A DNA stretch of 36,051 nucleotides from Oscillospiraceae bacterium (GCA_009785345.1 WQWL01000019.1:1-36051), one strand, 5' to 3'; shown: positions 1 to 8,872, counted from the first letter of the stretch. The notes: a model not told the origin generated them from the sequence alone. Translations and numbers: made by a program.

Positions 1-1
1 C

Positions 2-106
2 AAAGCGTGGACTTGTTCGAGAAACTCTGCCAATATGTCTGTGGATTGGCAATTCACTACTGACGATGCGCGAATTAAGCTGAAACACTTGTATCCGAAA
101 ATTTAA
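2..106 (+). mobile_element. 3' end of an IS630-type transposase gene (partial)
   Basis: The frame starting at base 2 runs in from the left edge and stops with TAA at 104-106. It ends in the peptide VDWQFTTDDARIKLKHLYP followed by KI. I recognise this as the typical C-terminal tail of IS630-family DDE transposases, where a short Trp-containing strand precedes an ARIKLK-LYP ending. Only about 34 residues are visible, so catalytic residues cannot be checked. The element should end within a few tens of bases after the stop, but I could not identify its terminal inverted repeat without the other end. It abuts a gene that lacks a normal start, suggesting the insertion removed that gene's 5' end. 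Confidence 0.7.
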
Positions 107-173
107 ACTTTACACTACACTAGCTACCTTTCGCAGAGCAAATGACTTACATACGCGTAGGATTAATGAGGAC

Positions 174-1076
174 TTGGCATCAGACTATAAGTTTTGTGAG
201 AACCAGATACAAGCTGAGATTGATAGGTTAGATATAGAAATTCGAGATTTAGAGCGTCGTATACGAAATGCAGGAACAATATTTGGTGCTTTTGATGGAG
301 CTACACTGGGAGACCGTCCACTCATGAACTCAACGCTAAACAATCTTAGAGTTCTTCGTAATGGGAATGTGGACAGGCTGTGTCGCCTGAATGCCTATGT
401 AGCTAATACGACCGGAATATATAATGAGCCGGAACGATTGCTGGGAGAAGCGAATCGCTTGTTTGTGCGAATAGAAAGCGCAGAACTTTGCAGAGCCACA
501 GGAAACGTGTATGTGCCGAGCATGGAAAGAGTAGATGAAATAATACGTGAACGTAAGACGCAGTTGTTCAATGAATTAGTTGAAAGAGTGGATGATCTCA
601 TCACTGACGACGACTTGAGGTTATTTAAATTACTGTTTGAAATGAACCCAGAGCGTGCGCTTAAATACCTTGAATCATATGAATTGATGATGTTAGCACT
701 GTCAGCACTCCCGCGGAATGCCCAATTAGTTGACGGACAATATATTGCTCATTTTATAGAACATGTTCGCAATCGTGTTAATGCAGAGGCGTTTATACTA
801 GAATTTGGAGCTGGCAGAGTATTCACAGAAGACGAAATACTATATCTTGGTGTAATATTGCGCGTTCAACGTCCTGAAAATGTAAATCTTAATGCGTGTA
901 TCTGGGAGCAGTACTTAGATCAAGTAAGTCCCACCATAATGGGCTTGCAATTCGGTAATATTCCCGATTATTTGATACCGTTGCATATGTTTCCAACTGA
1001 GAATTCTCGGGATTTATTTAATGAAAGTCGAAAATGGGCACCTTTAGCAGATATGCTGATGTCTATGCTTCCTTGA
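174..1076 (+). CDS. 5'-truncated effector-like helical protein
   Basis: This 300-aa frame has no ATG start. It is open back to a stop at 81-83, inside the transposase remnant, and the first usable codon is TTG at 174, with AGGA at 159-162. The N-terminal 60 residues are a charged coiled coil with RIRNAGTIF, which resembles EIRYAGNIF in the targeting region of the 762-aa effector at 10563. The remaining 200 residues are mostly helical, and I recognise no enzyme motif. The simplest reading is an LXG-like effector that lost its amino end to the IS630 insertion and may no longer be secreted. A genuine TTG-started protein is possible but less likely. Confidence 0.5.
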   Translation: MASDYKFCENQIQAEIDRLDIEIRDLERRIRNAGTIFGAFDGATLGDRPLMNSTLNNLRVLRNGNVDRLCRLNAYVANTTGIYNEPERLLGEANRLFVRIESAELCRATGNVYVPSMERVDEIIRERKTQLFNELVERVDDLITDDDLRLFKLLFEMNPERALKYLESYELMMLALSALPRNAQLVDGQYIAHFIEHVRNRVNAEAFILEFGAGRVFTEDEILYLGVILRVQRPENVNLNACIWEQYLDQVSPTIMGLQFGNIPDYLIPLHMFPTENSRDLFNESRKWAPLADMLMSMLP

Positions 1077-1083
1077 GGATGAT

Positions 1084-1224
1084 ATGGGCAAGGGGATGAA
1101 CGCTACGCTAAATGCTCCGCCGACTAAGCCGAGAGTGAACTATAATTATGAACCTTATGTTCAAGTTTTGAATATAATTATTATCGTAAGATTTAGAAAT
1201 TTTGCACTTTTCATTGTCTCTTAA
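1084..1224 (+). CDS. Possible small coupled ORF, 46 aa
   Basis: ATG at 1084 follows the preceding stop by 7 bases and has GAGGA at 1074-1078, 5 bases upstream, so translational coupling is plausible. The product has a polar Pro-rich start and a hydrophobic IIIIV stretch near the end. It may be the beginning of a membrane protein (a candidate immunity gene) whose remainder is lost. There is no recognisable family, and it may be chance. Confidence 0.2.
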   Translation: MGKGMNATLNAPPTKPRVNYNYEPYVQVLNIIIIVRFRNFALFIVS

Positions 1225-1477
1225 GCAGAAAGTGCCTGTCGTTTCGTTACACCTAGAGGCTGCTTTTTTAGGTGTTAATAAGAGAGGATATACGACTATG
1301 ACAAAACCGAAGAAGAGCATTGTCGCATGTTTCATTGATTATTTCGATACAAATCGGAAACGGATTGCACACAGATTAAGGTTCACAGCTCTTTCTCATG
1401 TGCGAAGTTTCAGTATTTTAGTATAAACTAAACGAAAAAATGATAACAGCTCATTTTAATGATGGAGGTAATATTTA
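1225..1477 (+). other. Intergenic region with no supported gene
   Basis: A 42-codon frame (ATG 1298) has a GAGAGGA site but no recognisable product. A short inverted repeat, CACCTA/TAGGTG, lies around 1250-1275 beside a T run and could be a weak terminator. I see nothing else here. Confidence 0.3.
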
Positions 1478-1724
1478 ATGGATGGAATTACAGTTTCATT
1501 TAGAGAAATCTATAGCAGAGCATCTGCTATAAGGCGACGCATAGACAATAATGTGATCTCTCGCATAGATACTGACTACACACAGTAATAGGATTCGTGT
1601 TTTGCAACAACAGGAATTACTAATAAGCGAAAACATGAGAGATGCAAACAATTCAATAAGTTTTCTAATATATTTGGAGAGATTCCGCGTCCACTGTGGA
1701 ACTTATTTTGCGAATTTACTGTAA
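1478..1724 (+). pseudogene. Frameshifted small helical T7SS partner-like gene
   Basis: ATG at 1478 has a strong ATGGAGG site 8-10 bases upstream. The first frame gives 36 residues (beginning MDGITVSFREIYSRASAIRR) and stops at 1586-1588. Near 1570-1585 another frame takes over with NRIRVLQQQELLISENMRDA and ends at 1722-1724. Joined, the two halves make an ~80-residue all-helical protein of the size and pattern of DUF5344/WXG-like partners that precede LXG toxins (for example the ywqH-ywqI-ywqJ arrangement in Bacillus). One indel explains the break. The following operon has its own promoter, so this gene may be a relic of an older cassette. Confidence 0.5.
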
Positions 1725-1745
1725 TTAGCTTATTCAACAAAAAAT

Positions 1746-1773
1746 TTGAAAATAATTGATTTTGTGATAAAAT
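1746..1773 (+). promoter_or_regulatory. σA-type promoter for cassette A
   Basis: TTGAAA at 1746-1751 and TAAAAT at 1768-1773 are separated by 16 bases in a very AT-rich stretch. They lie about 60 bases upstream of the start codon at 1832 and directly after the broken gene. This is read by eye and not mapped. Confidence 0.55.
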
Positions 1774-1831
1774 TATTAACTAATAAAACTATTTCTTGCA
1801 AGTATGCATGAATAAGTGAGGAGATGTATCT

Positions 1832-2182
1832 ATGTCAGGCACACATAATATCGATCACGACATCGTGGATGAAAAAGTTGCTCAGCTCACAAGTGAACTA
1901 TTGAATGACTTTAGCACTGCCAATAGCGAATACAATCGTGCATTAAGTACGATTGACGCTTTAGATAGTGCAACACATGCGTCTTTAGTTGAGGCGACGA
2001 AAAGCAATAGGCGAAAAGCAGCAGTGACATCACAAGTATTGATTAACCTACTTGACTTTGTAAGAGATGCTTCGAACTATTATAGACAACGAGATGAGCT
2101 GCAAGCCGCCTTGTTTCCACCAGCCGATAATTCTATCCATTTAGGCGGAGGAAACTCCGCAATGATTCCCAAAATGAAATAG
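1832..2182 (+). CDS. WXG-like small helical secretion partner, cassette A
   Basis: This 116-aa helical protein has no signal peptide and a good ribosome site (GAGGAG, 1820-1825). Around residues 40-95 its pattern, a Leu-Asp start to a helix, an Asn/Arg-rich middle, a hydrophobic LINLLDFV block and a final Asp, parallels the proteins at 10246 and 22106. Each of those also precedes a large effector. The size, position and pattern fit the WXG100-like partners of T7SSb effectors (TIGR04197 or Lap type), which bind the targeting helices of the toxin before export. It is the first gene after the 1746 promoter and is followed after 14 bases by the next partner. The family name is an inference from layout; the WXG motif itself is not present. 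Confidence 0.55.
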   Translation: MSGTHNIDHDIVDEKVAQLTSELLNDFSTANSEYNRALSTIDALDSATHASLVEATKSNRRKAAVTSQVLINLLDFVRDASNYYRQRDELQAALFPPADNSIHLGGGNSAMIPKMK

Positions 2183-2196
2183 GAGGAAATTGAACT

Positions 2197-2682
2197 ATGC
2201 CATATGGATTTAGAGGCAATGCAGCAGAACATTATTTACAAGCTGTTGAAATAGCCCTTTCGGATGCAATGGGTGTTCATAGCCAGAACCCTTTTGTTAC
2301 AACTCCTAGTGCCTTTGTTCCTCTTCCTGAGTTAGGAACTCGTGAGAACGCAACTATACCACATCCGTCAAACACAGCTCATAGCGGAGAGAGTTCAAGT
2401 GGTACAGGTAGTTCTTCTAACATAGTTGTTGATGACAACGAGTACTGCACTTTTCTTGAAAAAATTAGTCAAGCAGACTACAATATTGGAGCCACAATAT
2501 ATAGAGTTACGAACGAGATAGACACATTATGCGAAACATCTTTTGATGTGCCATTGACAACTCAGGAGGTCATAATTCTTGCACTTGGGACCAGAAATTC
2601 TATGGCTGAATTTGCAGAATTGATACATGAGATAGATACAGAAATGCGAAACTTTGTAAGTAACATATTGGAAATAAGCTAA
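2197..2682 (+). CDS. Second effector partner, cassette A (stand-alone head domain)
   Basis: This 161-aa soluble protein has a strong AGGAGG site upstream. Its N-terminus (YGFRGNAAEHYLQAVEIAL) resembles the first 20 residues of the effectors at 10563 and 22507 (YSGAPARQYLRTCEEAM). The spacing of later parts also matches: a low-complexity Pro/Ser/Gly linker at residues 40-90, then helices with IYRVTNEID and a PLTTQEV segment resembling IYNAIDNAV and TQVHLVTQM in the effectors. It therefore looks like a separately encoded version of what is the fused amino-terminal domain in cassettes B and C. It ends in EMRNFVSN, nearly the same as IRNFVSN in the protein at 29897. The gene sits 14 bases after its partner and 12 bases before the RHS gene. 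Confidence 0.55.
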   Translation: MPYGFRGNAAEHYLQAVEIALSDAMGVHSQNPFVTTPSAFVPLPELGTRENATIPHPSNTAHSGESSSGTGSSSNIVVDDNEYCTFLEKISQADYNIGATIYRVTNEIDTLCETSFDVPLTTQEVIILALGTRNSMAEFAELIHEIDTEMRNFVSNILEIS

Positions 2683-2694
2683 CGAGGAGAGAGT

Positions 2695-5600
2695 ATGGAT
2701 TTTGTATGGAACAGAGCGCTAGCTGAGAGCGTACGCCAAGATTGTATAGAGGCTATACGTATTCAAACGCGGAATATGCGAAGTACTGCAACCCGTTATG
2801 AATTACTGGCTCAGAGCTTAGATGAGCAAGCTGTAAGTGAAGAATTTACAGCCGACAATGCTACGATATTAGTTGTTGTTGATGTTAGTCCAAACGGTGT
2901 CATAACCAGAGAACGTGTAGAAGACTGGTCGACGCGAAATGCTGCACGTAATCGAGCCCGTGAGTTGCGCAGACAGGCAACGGATTTACGTACAGCAGTT
3001 GAAAATTTGGATACCGCCATGGAGGCGCTAGAAGGCGCAAGAGTCCGAACCAACGAAATGTTTTTCCGAATGCGCGATGAAGCGTCAAGCTACGACAGGA
3101 CTTCTTCCGCTCAACTTCAAGATACAACTCAAGCAATAGAAGCATTCACAAGAAAAATGGAAACTATACGTGATGGCTTTAATAATAGCGGATTGTCTCC
3201 AATGCAGTACTTAATCAACTCTCTTAGCGGCTTAGATGGTGTGGACTCAAATGCAATATTGGATGCATTGTTTTCTGCAGCTATGGCAGGGTTCCCGATA
3301 TTTTCGGCATTCGCAGGCGACCCTGTTAATATGGCTACAGGCAACTTTGTATATTCAAAAGAGGATATGAGTATTCCGGGTCGTTTTCCGCTTGTGTTTT
3401 CTCGATTCTACAACGAACTCGGAAGTTCAGAAAACAGTGCCATGGGTTCGGGCTGGACACATAATCTCAATATACGCTTACGTACAGAAAATAAAAAGGT
3501 ATACGTAATCTTTGGCGATGGACATGTGGAAGCCTACCATGAAATGGGAAACGGTCAATATATCTCAACGTTAGTCACCGGTAATGCCTTATGTAGAACA
3601 GATAGCGGATGGATTTTGCGCAATCCTGAAATGGAGACGTATCATTTCAACGATGAAGGTCTGTTAGAGAGTATCACATACATAAATGGAAGCAGCACAG
3701 ATTTTAGTTATGCAAACGGTGTGCTTGATTACGTTTCAACGCCTAGCGGTCAATTTTCTTTTACTTACAATGACAAAAGCTTGTTGACGATAGTAACGGA
3801 TCATACGGGACGCACTCTTGAGTTTGACTATAAAGATGGTAAATTAGTTGAAGTTATATACCCGACAGGTGTAGCATATAGATATACGTACGATAATAGT
3901 GGTAGACTAAGCGAGCTATTCACACCACTTGGAGCAAGAGAAACGAAGAGTGAGTTTGATTCCAAGAATCGTGCAACGAAACAATATCTTGCAGATGGCG
4001 GCGTGATTGAATATATTTACGATGACGAGAACAGAACGACCACATATGTGCAGCAAAATGGAAGCAAGATAATTTACAAGAATGACGAGAAGTGTCGCAC
4101 AACTGAGATTGAATATCCCGATGGCAGTGAGCTATTTGAATTTAATGAACAAAATCAAAAAACATCTATAGTCGATAAGTTGGGACACAAAACACAATAT
4201 GCATATAATGGAGCGGGCAAGGTAACAGAAATAACTGATGCGCTTGGTATCAAGACAGAGATAAATTATAGCTCATTGAACCAGATAAGTTCTGTGATAG
4301 TCGATGGACAGCAAAAATATCAAAATCATTATGACGATGAGGGCGAGCTTACTTCGATAGAAGATGCCTTGCAATATAAGACGGAGTTTAGCTATGCAGA
4401 AAAGGGTGTTCCGAATACCATAACGCAACCTGACGGCAGCCAAATTGAGTTTGAGTATGATGAGCGAAAGAATATAACTAAGATAACAGATGGTTGCGGA
4501 GTCACGACAACCTATTGCTATGATGATCTAAACTGTGTTGTAGCCACAGCAGATGGAAATGGTAATAAGACACAATATCAATACAATGTGGGTGGGAACA
4601 TAGTCGAGGTAAAAAATGCAGTCGGTGACACTCGAAAGTATGCATACAACATGACGGGTAAGATAACAGAGATTACAGATTTTAACGGAAGCACGGTGTA
4701 TCGTGAGTATAATGTATTGGATAAGCCGTCAAAGCTAATAGACCAACTTGGTCGTGAGACATTGCTCAATTATGATTCAATGTGGAATTTGGCACATATT
4801 GTAGAGTCAAATGGTGCAGAAACAAAGCTAAATTACAATACACTTAACAGACTGGAAACAGTAGAGAAGCCCGATGGCGGTGTTGTTTCATACGAATATG
4901 ACGTAAACGGAAATCGTACATCCATAACAGATGAGCTTGGCAACCGAGTACATTTCAAATATGATGCTCTTGGTCGCATGACGGAAGTGGCTGGTGAAGA
5001 CGAACTGCTGTATTCCTACGTCTATAACCCAGAGGGGCAAGTCACGCAAGCTTCTGATGCACTGGGCAATAGTGTTCATTTGATGTACGACGCGGCAGGA
5101 CAGCTGATAAAGGAGACCAATGCCGTTGGAGACAGTCGCGAGTATACGTACACATCTTTGGGTAAAGTAGAATGCGTGACAGATGAAGCTGGAAGAGTTA
5201 CGCGATACGAATATGAATTAGGTGGACGGTTACATGCAATACATTATCCTGACAATTCTAAAGAAGCGTATTTCTATGATAAAGGCGGGAACATAAAATG
5301 CGTAACTGACAGAGTTGGACGTACTTTGACCTATAGTTACGACAGCCTTGATCGTGTTGTCAAAATCGTCGGCGGTGCAAATGCAACAAAGAGCTTCACC
5401 TATGACGCTGTGAGCAATGTAACAAGCATGACAGATGAAAACGGAAATATAACAACTTACGAATATACACTTACCGGCAAGTTGGCAAGGGTCATAGATG
5501 CTCTTGGTAATGAAGCAGCATACACCTATGACGAGCGTGACAAGCTGATTGAAATCCGTCAAGGTGCGGGAGAGCAGTTAAGATTAGATGAAGATTTGCT

Positions 5601-7899
5601 AAATGCAAACGCTCAAAATCTATCAAACAACAAGCTTCGTATCACACGTTATGAGCGAAACATTATGGGTAAGGTGGAGTCCATAACTGATGCGCTAGGT
5701 CATAAAGAAAGCTATAGTTATGACAAGCGGGGGCAGCTTATAGAAAAGCTGGACAAGGATGGCTATTTGACAAAGTATGACTACACCGCACATGGAGATG
5801 TGAGCCATATTCAATATGCAGATGGACGCGAGGTCAAGTTGAGTTACAATCCGCTACGTCAACTGACAGAGCTGGAAGATTGGCTTGGCATAACGAAGAT
5901 TGAGGTAGATGAACTAGGTCGAGCAACAAAAGTAACAAATCATCAAGGCAAGTCTGTAAGCTACACATGGAGTGCAACCGGACTAAAAACAGGAATGATC
6001 TACCCTGATGGCAAACATGTTAAATATGATTATGATGATTTACTTCGTATGACAGCGGTTAATGATGGAATAAATCAAACGCTATATCATTACGATGAGC
6101 ACAGCAGGCTAACCGAAAAGCTATTCTCCAACGGAACAAAGACTGCATATCAGTACAATGATTTGGGGCAATTGCAAGAGTTGCGTCATGCAAGTGTAGA
6201 CGGTGTATTGGATAGATATCAGTATTCATATGACATCATGGGTAACAAGACAGAGATTCGTAAAGAACGTAAAGGCTTGACGGATGAATGCGGAACATAC
6301 TCTTACACCTACGATCCACTCAATCGCTTATGTGAAGTGCTGAAAGACGGTCAATTGCAAAGAAGTTACGAATATGACAACTTTGGCAATCGCTCCGCTA
6401 TGGCAGACGGTGATAACAGGACATCGTATGTATACAATGCGATGAACCAGCTTATTTCTATAGCAGATACAGTTGGCAATGAGCAGAGTTACAGCTATGA
6501 TAAGCGTGGTAATCTTACAGAAGTGCATAAAAACGGCACATTGGAGAATCAATATACGTTTGGAGCATTAAACCGACTTGAGGAAGCGTTGAACCACGGT
6601 ACAGGAATGGGCGCAACATATAAGTACAATGGATTTGGTCATCGTGTTGGCCAGAGTATTAGTGATACTGACTTGAACCCAACAAAGCACATTGACGATG
6701 TACTTGACTTAACACGCAACTTTAATAATCTTTTGGAGCGCAATGATGGAGATGCTGCAACGTCATACATTTGGGACACAAGTTTACTTGGAGCGATGGC
6801 AGCGGATGGCACATATCAAGGCTACTTGCTAGATGAACAAGGCGGTCCTGCGAGACTTGTTCATGATGGAGGCAATATAGATGCGTATAGTTATGATGAG
6901 TTTGGAAACACACTCCATGGCACAACAAGCATGTCACAGCCGTTCGGTTTTACCGGATATCAACATGACCCGATTGCCGGGACATGGTTTGCACAATCAA
7001 GAGAATATGACGCACAAACAGGACGCTTTACTGCAAAGGACTTAAACCGCTACATGAATCAGGGCAAGGTACAGTCGCTGAATTTGTACAATTACTGCTA
7101 TGGTAATCCTGTACGGTATGTTGATCCATTGGGGTTTGATCTGGAGGACCATCTTAACACATTATTTCCGGACTCTGATTTCAGCCAGAACGCAGGATCG
7201 AATGATGCAGTGCAAATATCAATTGACGGCAACGTTGTTACCATAGACGTGTTTGTTGACTTTCGCGGTGATGTTGATGTAATGATTCCAAACAGTTCAG
7301 GAGGTTACTACTCAGTTGTGGATTTGACTGTACAAGGTATTGAAGCAATAGGGGGCGTATATGTCGGTGTGTTCGGACAAATAGTTGCTGTTGACGTTAA
7401 TGTGCATCAGGGTTCACGTTCATGGTGGTCTTGGTTGCCTTGGGTATGTAGTCAAAACTTTGTTCCAACGTATTTGAATGTTGGTCAAGGCAGAGCCCAC
7501 GTGGCGGATAGCGGTTATTCAGATTGGTCTCGTACAAATCCAGGTACTGTACAAATGTTTACACGAACTCCACCTACCTCTTCAACCAACAGGGCAAGGA
7601 CATATTGGGAATATCTACAAACTCAGACACATGAATTCTTACACGTGCTTGGAGTTGGTGATGGTAATGAAGATGAAGGAAGAGGCAGACCTGAAGCGTA
7701 TATGTTGCGAGCTCTTGAGGAGATAACTGGATACACGGATGTAATGCTAAGTAATTGGGCAGAAAATTCGGTCATTTCACACTACACTATTCAACTAATG
7801 ATATTAGCAATGTTGACAGGGGAATGGCAACATTTCATGGAATATGATGACGGGCGAGCACAATCTATTCTTTTTACTGCAGAATTATCAAAGAACTAG
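2695..7899 (+). CDS. RHS-repeat T7SS-type effector with zincin-like tip (1734 aa)
   Basis: The start ATG follows GAGGAGAG closely. Residues 1-180 are a coiled-coil LXG-like targeting region, alignable by eye to the coil of the 10563 and 22507 proteins (an NG-ITRERV turn, then a long Ala/Arg-rich helix). A DUF6531-type entry (DPVNMATGNFVYSKEDM) lies near residue 208. About 1200 residues of YD repeats follow, and the RHS core closes with YVDPLGFD near 1475. The tip, residues 1480-1734, carries HEFLHVLGVGD at 1646-1656. This matches the HExxHxxGxxD zinc site of snapalysin-like metzincins, with ligands H1646, H1650 and D1656 and catalytic E1647. There is no Met at the expected Met-turn. There is no signal peptide, as expected for T7SS substrates. 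RHS shells usually enclose the toxin until delivery. The target is unknown. Confidence 0.8.
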   Translation: MDFVWNRALAESVRQDCIEAIRIQTRNMRSTATRYELLAQSLDEQAVSEEFTADNATILVVVDVSPNGVITRERVEDWSTRNAARNRARELRRQATDLRTAVENLDTAMEALEGARVRTNEMFFRMRDEASSYDRTSSAQLQDTTQAIEAFTRKMETIRDGFNNSGLSPMQYLINSLSGLDGVDSNAILDALFSAAMAGFPIFSAFAGDPVNMATGNFVYSKEDMSIPGRFPLVFSRFYNELGSSENSAMGSGWTHNLNIRLRTENKKVYVIFGDGHVEAYHEMGNGQYISTLVTGNALCRTDSGWILRNPEMETYHFNDEGLLESITYINGSSTDFSYANGVLDYVSTPSGQFSFTYNDKSLLTIVTDHTGRTLEFDYKDGKLVEVIYPTGVAYRYTYDNSGRLSELFTPLGARETKSEFDSKNRATKQYLADGGVIEYIYDDENRTTTYVQQNGSKIIYKNDEKCRTTEIEYPDGSELFEFNEQNQKTSIVDKLGHKTQYAYNGAGKVTEITDALGIKTEINYSSLNQISSVIVDGQQKYQNHYDDEGELTSIEDALQYKTEFSYAEKGVPNTITQPDGSQIEFEYDERKNITKITDGCGVTTTYCYDDLNCVVATADGNGNKTQYQYNVGGNIVEVKNAVGDTRKYAYNMTGKITEITDFNGSTVYREYNVLDKPSKLIDQLGRETLLNYDSMWNLAHIVESNGAETKLNYNTLNRLETVEKPDGGVVSYEYDVNGNRTSITDELGNRVHFKYDALGRMTEVAGEDELLYSYVYNPEGQVTQASDALGNSVHLMYDAAGQLIKETNAVGDSREYTYTSLGKVECVTDEAGRVTRYEYELGGRLHAIHYPDNSKEAYFYDKGGNIKCVTDRVGRTLTYSYDSLDRVVKIVGGANATKSFTYDAVSNVTSMTDENGNITTYEYTLTGKLARVIDALGNEAAYTYDERDKLIEIRQGAGEQLRLDEDLLNANAQNLSNNKLRITRYERNIMGKVESITDALGHKESYSYDKRGQLIEKLDKDGYLTKYDYTAHGDVSHIQYADGREVKLSYNPLRQLTELEDWLGITKIEVDELGRATKVTNHQGKSVSYTWSATGLKTGMIYPDGKHVKYDYDDLLRMTAVNDGINQTLYHYDEHSRLTEKLFSNGTKTAYQYNDLGQLQELRHASVDGVLDRYQYSYDIMGNKTEIRKERKGLTDECGTYSYTYDPLNRLCEVLKDGQLQRSYEYDNFGNRSAMADGDNRTSYVYNAMNQLISIADTVGNEQSYSYDKRGNLTEVHKNGTLENQYTFGALNRLEEALNHGTGMGATYKYNGFGHRVGQSISDTDLNPTKHIDDVLDLTRNFNNLLERNDGDAATSYIWDTSLLGAMAADGTYQGYLLDEQGGPARLVHDGGNIDAYSYDEFGNTLHGTTSMSQPFGFTGYQHDPIAGTWFAQSREYDAQTGRFTAKDLNRYMNQGKVQSLNLYNYCYGNPVRYVDPLGFDLEDHLNTLFPDSDFSQNAGSNDAVQISIDGNVVTIDVFVDFRGDVDVMIPNSSGGYYSVVDLTVQGIEAIGGVYVGVFGQIVAVDVNVHQGSRSWWSWLPWVCSQNFVPTYLNVGQGRAHVADSGYSDWSRTNPGTVQMFTRTPPTSSTNRARTYWEYLQTQTHEFLHVLGVGDGNEDEGRGRPEAYMLRALEEITGYTDVMLSNWAENSVISHYTIQLMILAMLTGEWQHFMEYDDGRAQSILFTAELSKN

Positions 7900-7927
7900 T
7901 CCAATATTAATGGTGGAGGTTTTTCTT

Positions 7928-8587
7928 ATGAAAGTTGCAATTATTATATTAGCAATAATTGTTATAGTTGGAAGTGGCATCCTCGGGTACATACTATTAC
8001 GAGGCAGAGCTGTAGAAGATTTGCCCTACGAAGACTCATCGGCAGAATATCTTCCCTACGAAGACTCAATGACAGAGGATCTGTTCTATGAAGATGATTC
8101 TTCTTGGCATGATATAGATTTACTGTTTTCTGAGAGTAACTTTCAGAGACTAGGTGAGCTTTTTGAAGAAACAGAGTATTACTTAGATCGATTTATTGAA
8201 TATCTATGGGTAAATGACTTGTTGCCAATTGAGCAAAATTTAAGAATTAATTTTACTGATGGGGAATTCACTGCGTCCGGCAGCTCGCAAGAAATTGTTC
8301 TGCGTTCAATAGATTGCCATGAGTTTAAAGAAGTCCTTCAAGGGATTAGCGATGATGGTATTATCCTTCGTATACAAGTGTCCGATCGTACATTTTCAGA
8401 CTCAGATGTTGAGATTAACTTTACCATAAATCGTGAATACACAGAATTTTTACGGGGCAACTACGGCAATCAAGGAGCAAACTTTTACTATATCAAAAGT
8501 TGGAGCAACAATGAAGAGTTTCTGCAGTTCGATTTCAGAAATATCAAGCAAAGTTGGTATATGCGAATAATGCCACCACCAGGTTAG
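7928..8587 (+). CDS. Membrane-anchored protein, candidate immunity protein of cassette A
   Basis: I chose ATG 7928 because GGTGGAGG lies just upstream and the first residues form a clean membrane segment (residues 3-25). In-frame codons upstream overlap the RHS gene and have no ribosome site. The 219-aa product has one N-terminal membrane helix and then an acidic linker with a three-fold LPYEDS-type repeat (residues 33-62). A soluble domain of about 150 residues follows, of no family I know. No lipobox Cys is present. The position directly after a toxin and the probable placement outside the membrane suggest immunity against the zincin tip, but the sequence does not prove this. Confidence 0.6.
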   Translation: MKVAIIILAIIVIVGSGILGYILLRGRAVEDLPYEDSSAEYLPYEDSMTEDLFYEDDSSWHDIDLLFSESNFQRLGELFEETEYYLDRFIEYLWVNDLLPIEQNLRINFTDGEFTASGSSQEIVLRSIDCHEFKEVLQGISDDGIILRIQVSDRTFSDSDVEINFTINREYTEFLRGNYGNQGANFYYIKSWSNNEEFLQFDFRNIKQSWYMRIMPPPG

Positions 8588-8649
8588 TTGGAGCACTTGG
8601 TTAGCTAGCAGATGAAAGTGGTAGTCGTATGAGGACTATAATGGTCACA

Positions 8650-8684
8650 CCCTTTCAAAAGCAGTAGTTTAAAATGTGAAAGGG
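8650..8684 (+). promoter_or_regulatory. Inverted repeat that masks a ribosome-binding site
   Basis: CCCTTTCA at 8650-8657 is the exact complement of TGAAAGGG at 8677-8684, and the right arm contains the AAAGGGG ribosome site for the ATG at 8693. If transcribed, this hairpin would sequester the site. The gene it serves is broken. Confidence 0.45.
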
Positions 8685-8692
8685 GCTATCTT

Positions 8693-8821
8693 ATGAGAGT
8701 CATAGTTATTATTATATCTACATTTATGATGTTCCTACTTCTTGGATGAGTAGGGAGAAAAATGATACGATGCAGTGCCGCCTATTCACTTGTCCCAGAA
8801 AAAACACTACGGACAAGATAG
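8693..8821 (+). pseudogene. Lipoprotein remnant with stop at the lipobox
   Basis: ATG 8693 gives a hydrophobic signal peptide (MRVIVIIISTFMMFLLLG), then TGA at 8747-8749, exactly where a lipobox Cys (TGT or TGC) would fall. The same frame then reads 23 more codons to TAG at 8819-8821. It looks like a candidate immunity lipoprotein that lost its Cys codon by one base change and has since been shortened. Recoding of UGA is unlikely, since other genes here use TGA as a normal stop. Confidence 0.45.
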
Positions 8822-8872
8822 CGTTACGCCCCATCCGCCTGCAGGTGAACAACTAATGAATTACATAAAGTT

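Noticed and set aside
1202-1426. 74-codon frame upstream of the frameshifted partner gene
   Set aside because: The only part with a ribosome site (from ATG 1298) has no recognisable pattern and is only 42 codons long.
8747-8749. UGA read as Cys or selenocysteine at the lipobox
   Set aside because: TGA serves as a normal stop for other genes in the window, there is no recoding element, and the reading beyond is short.
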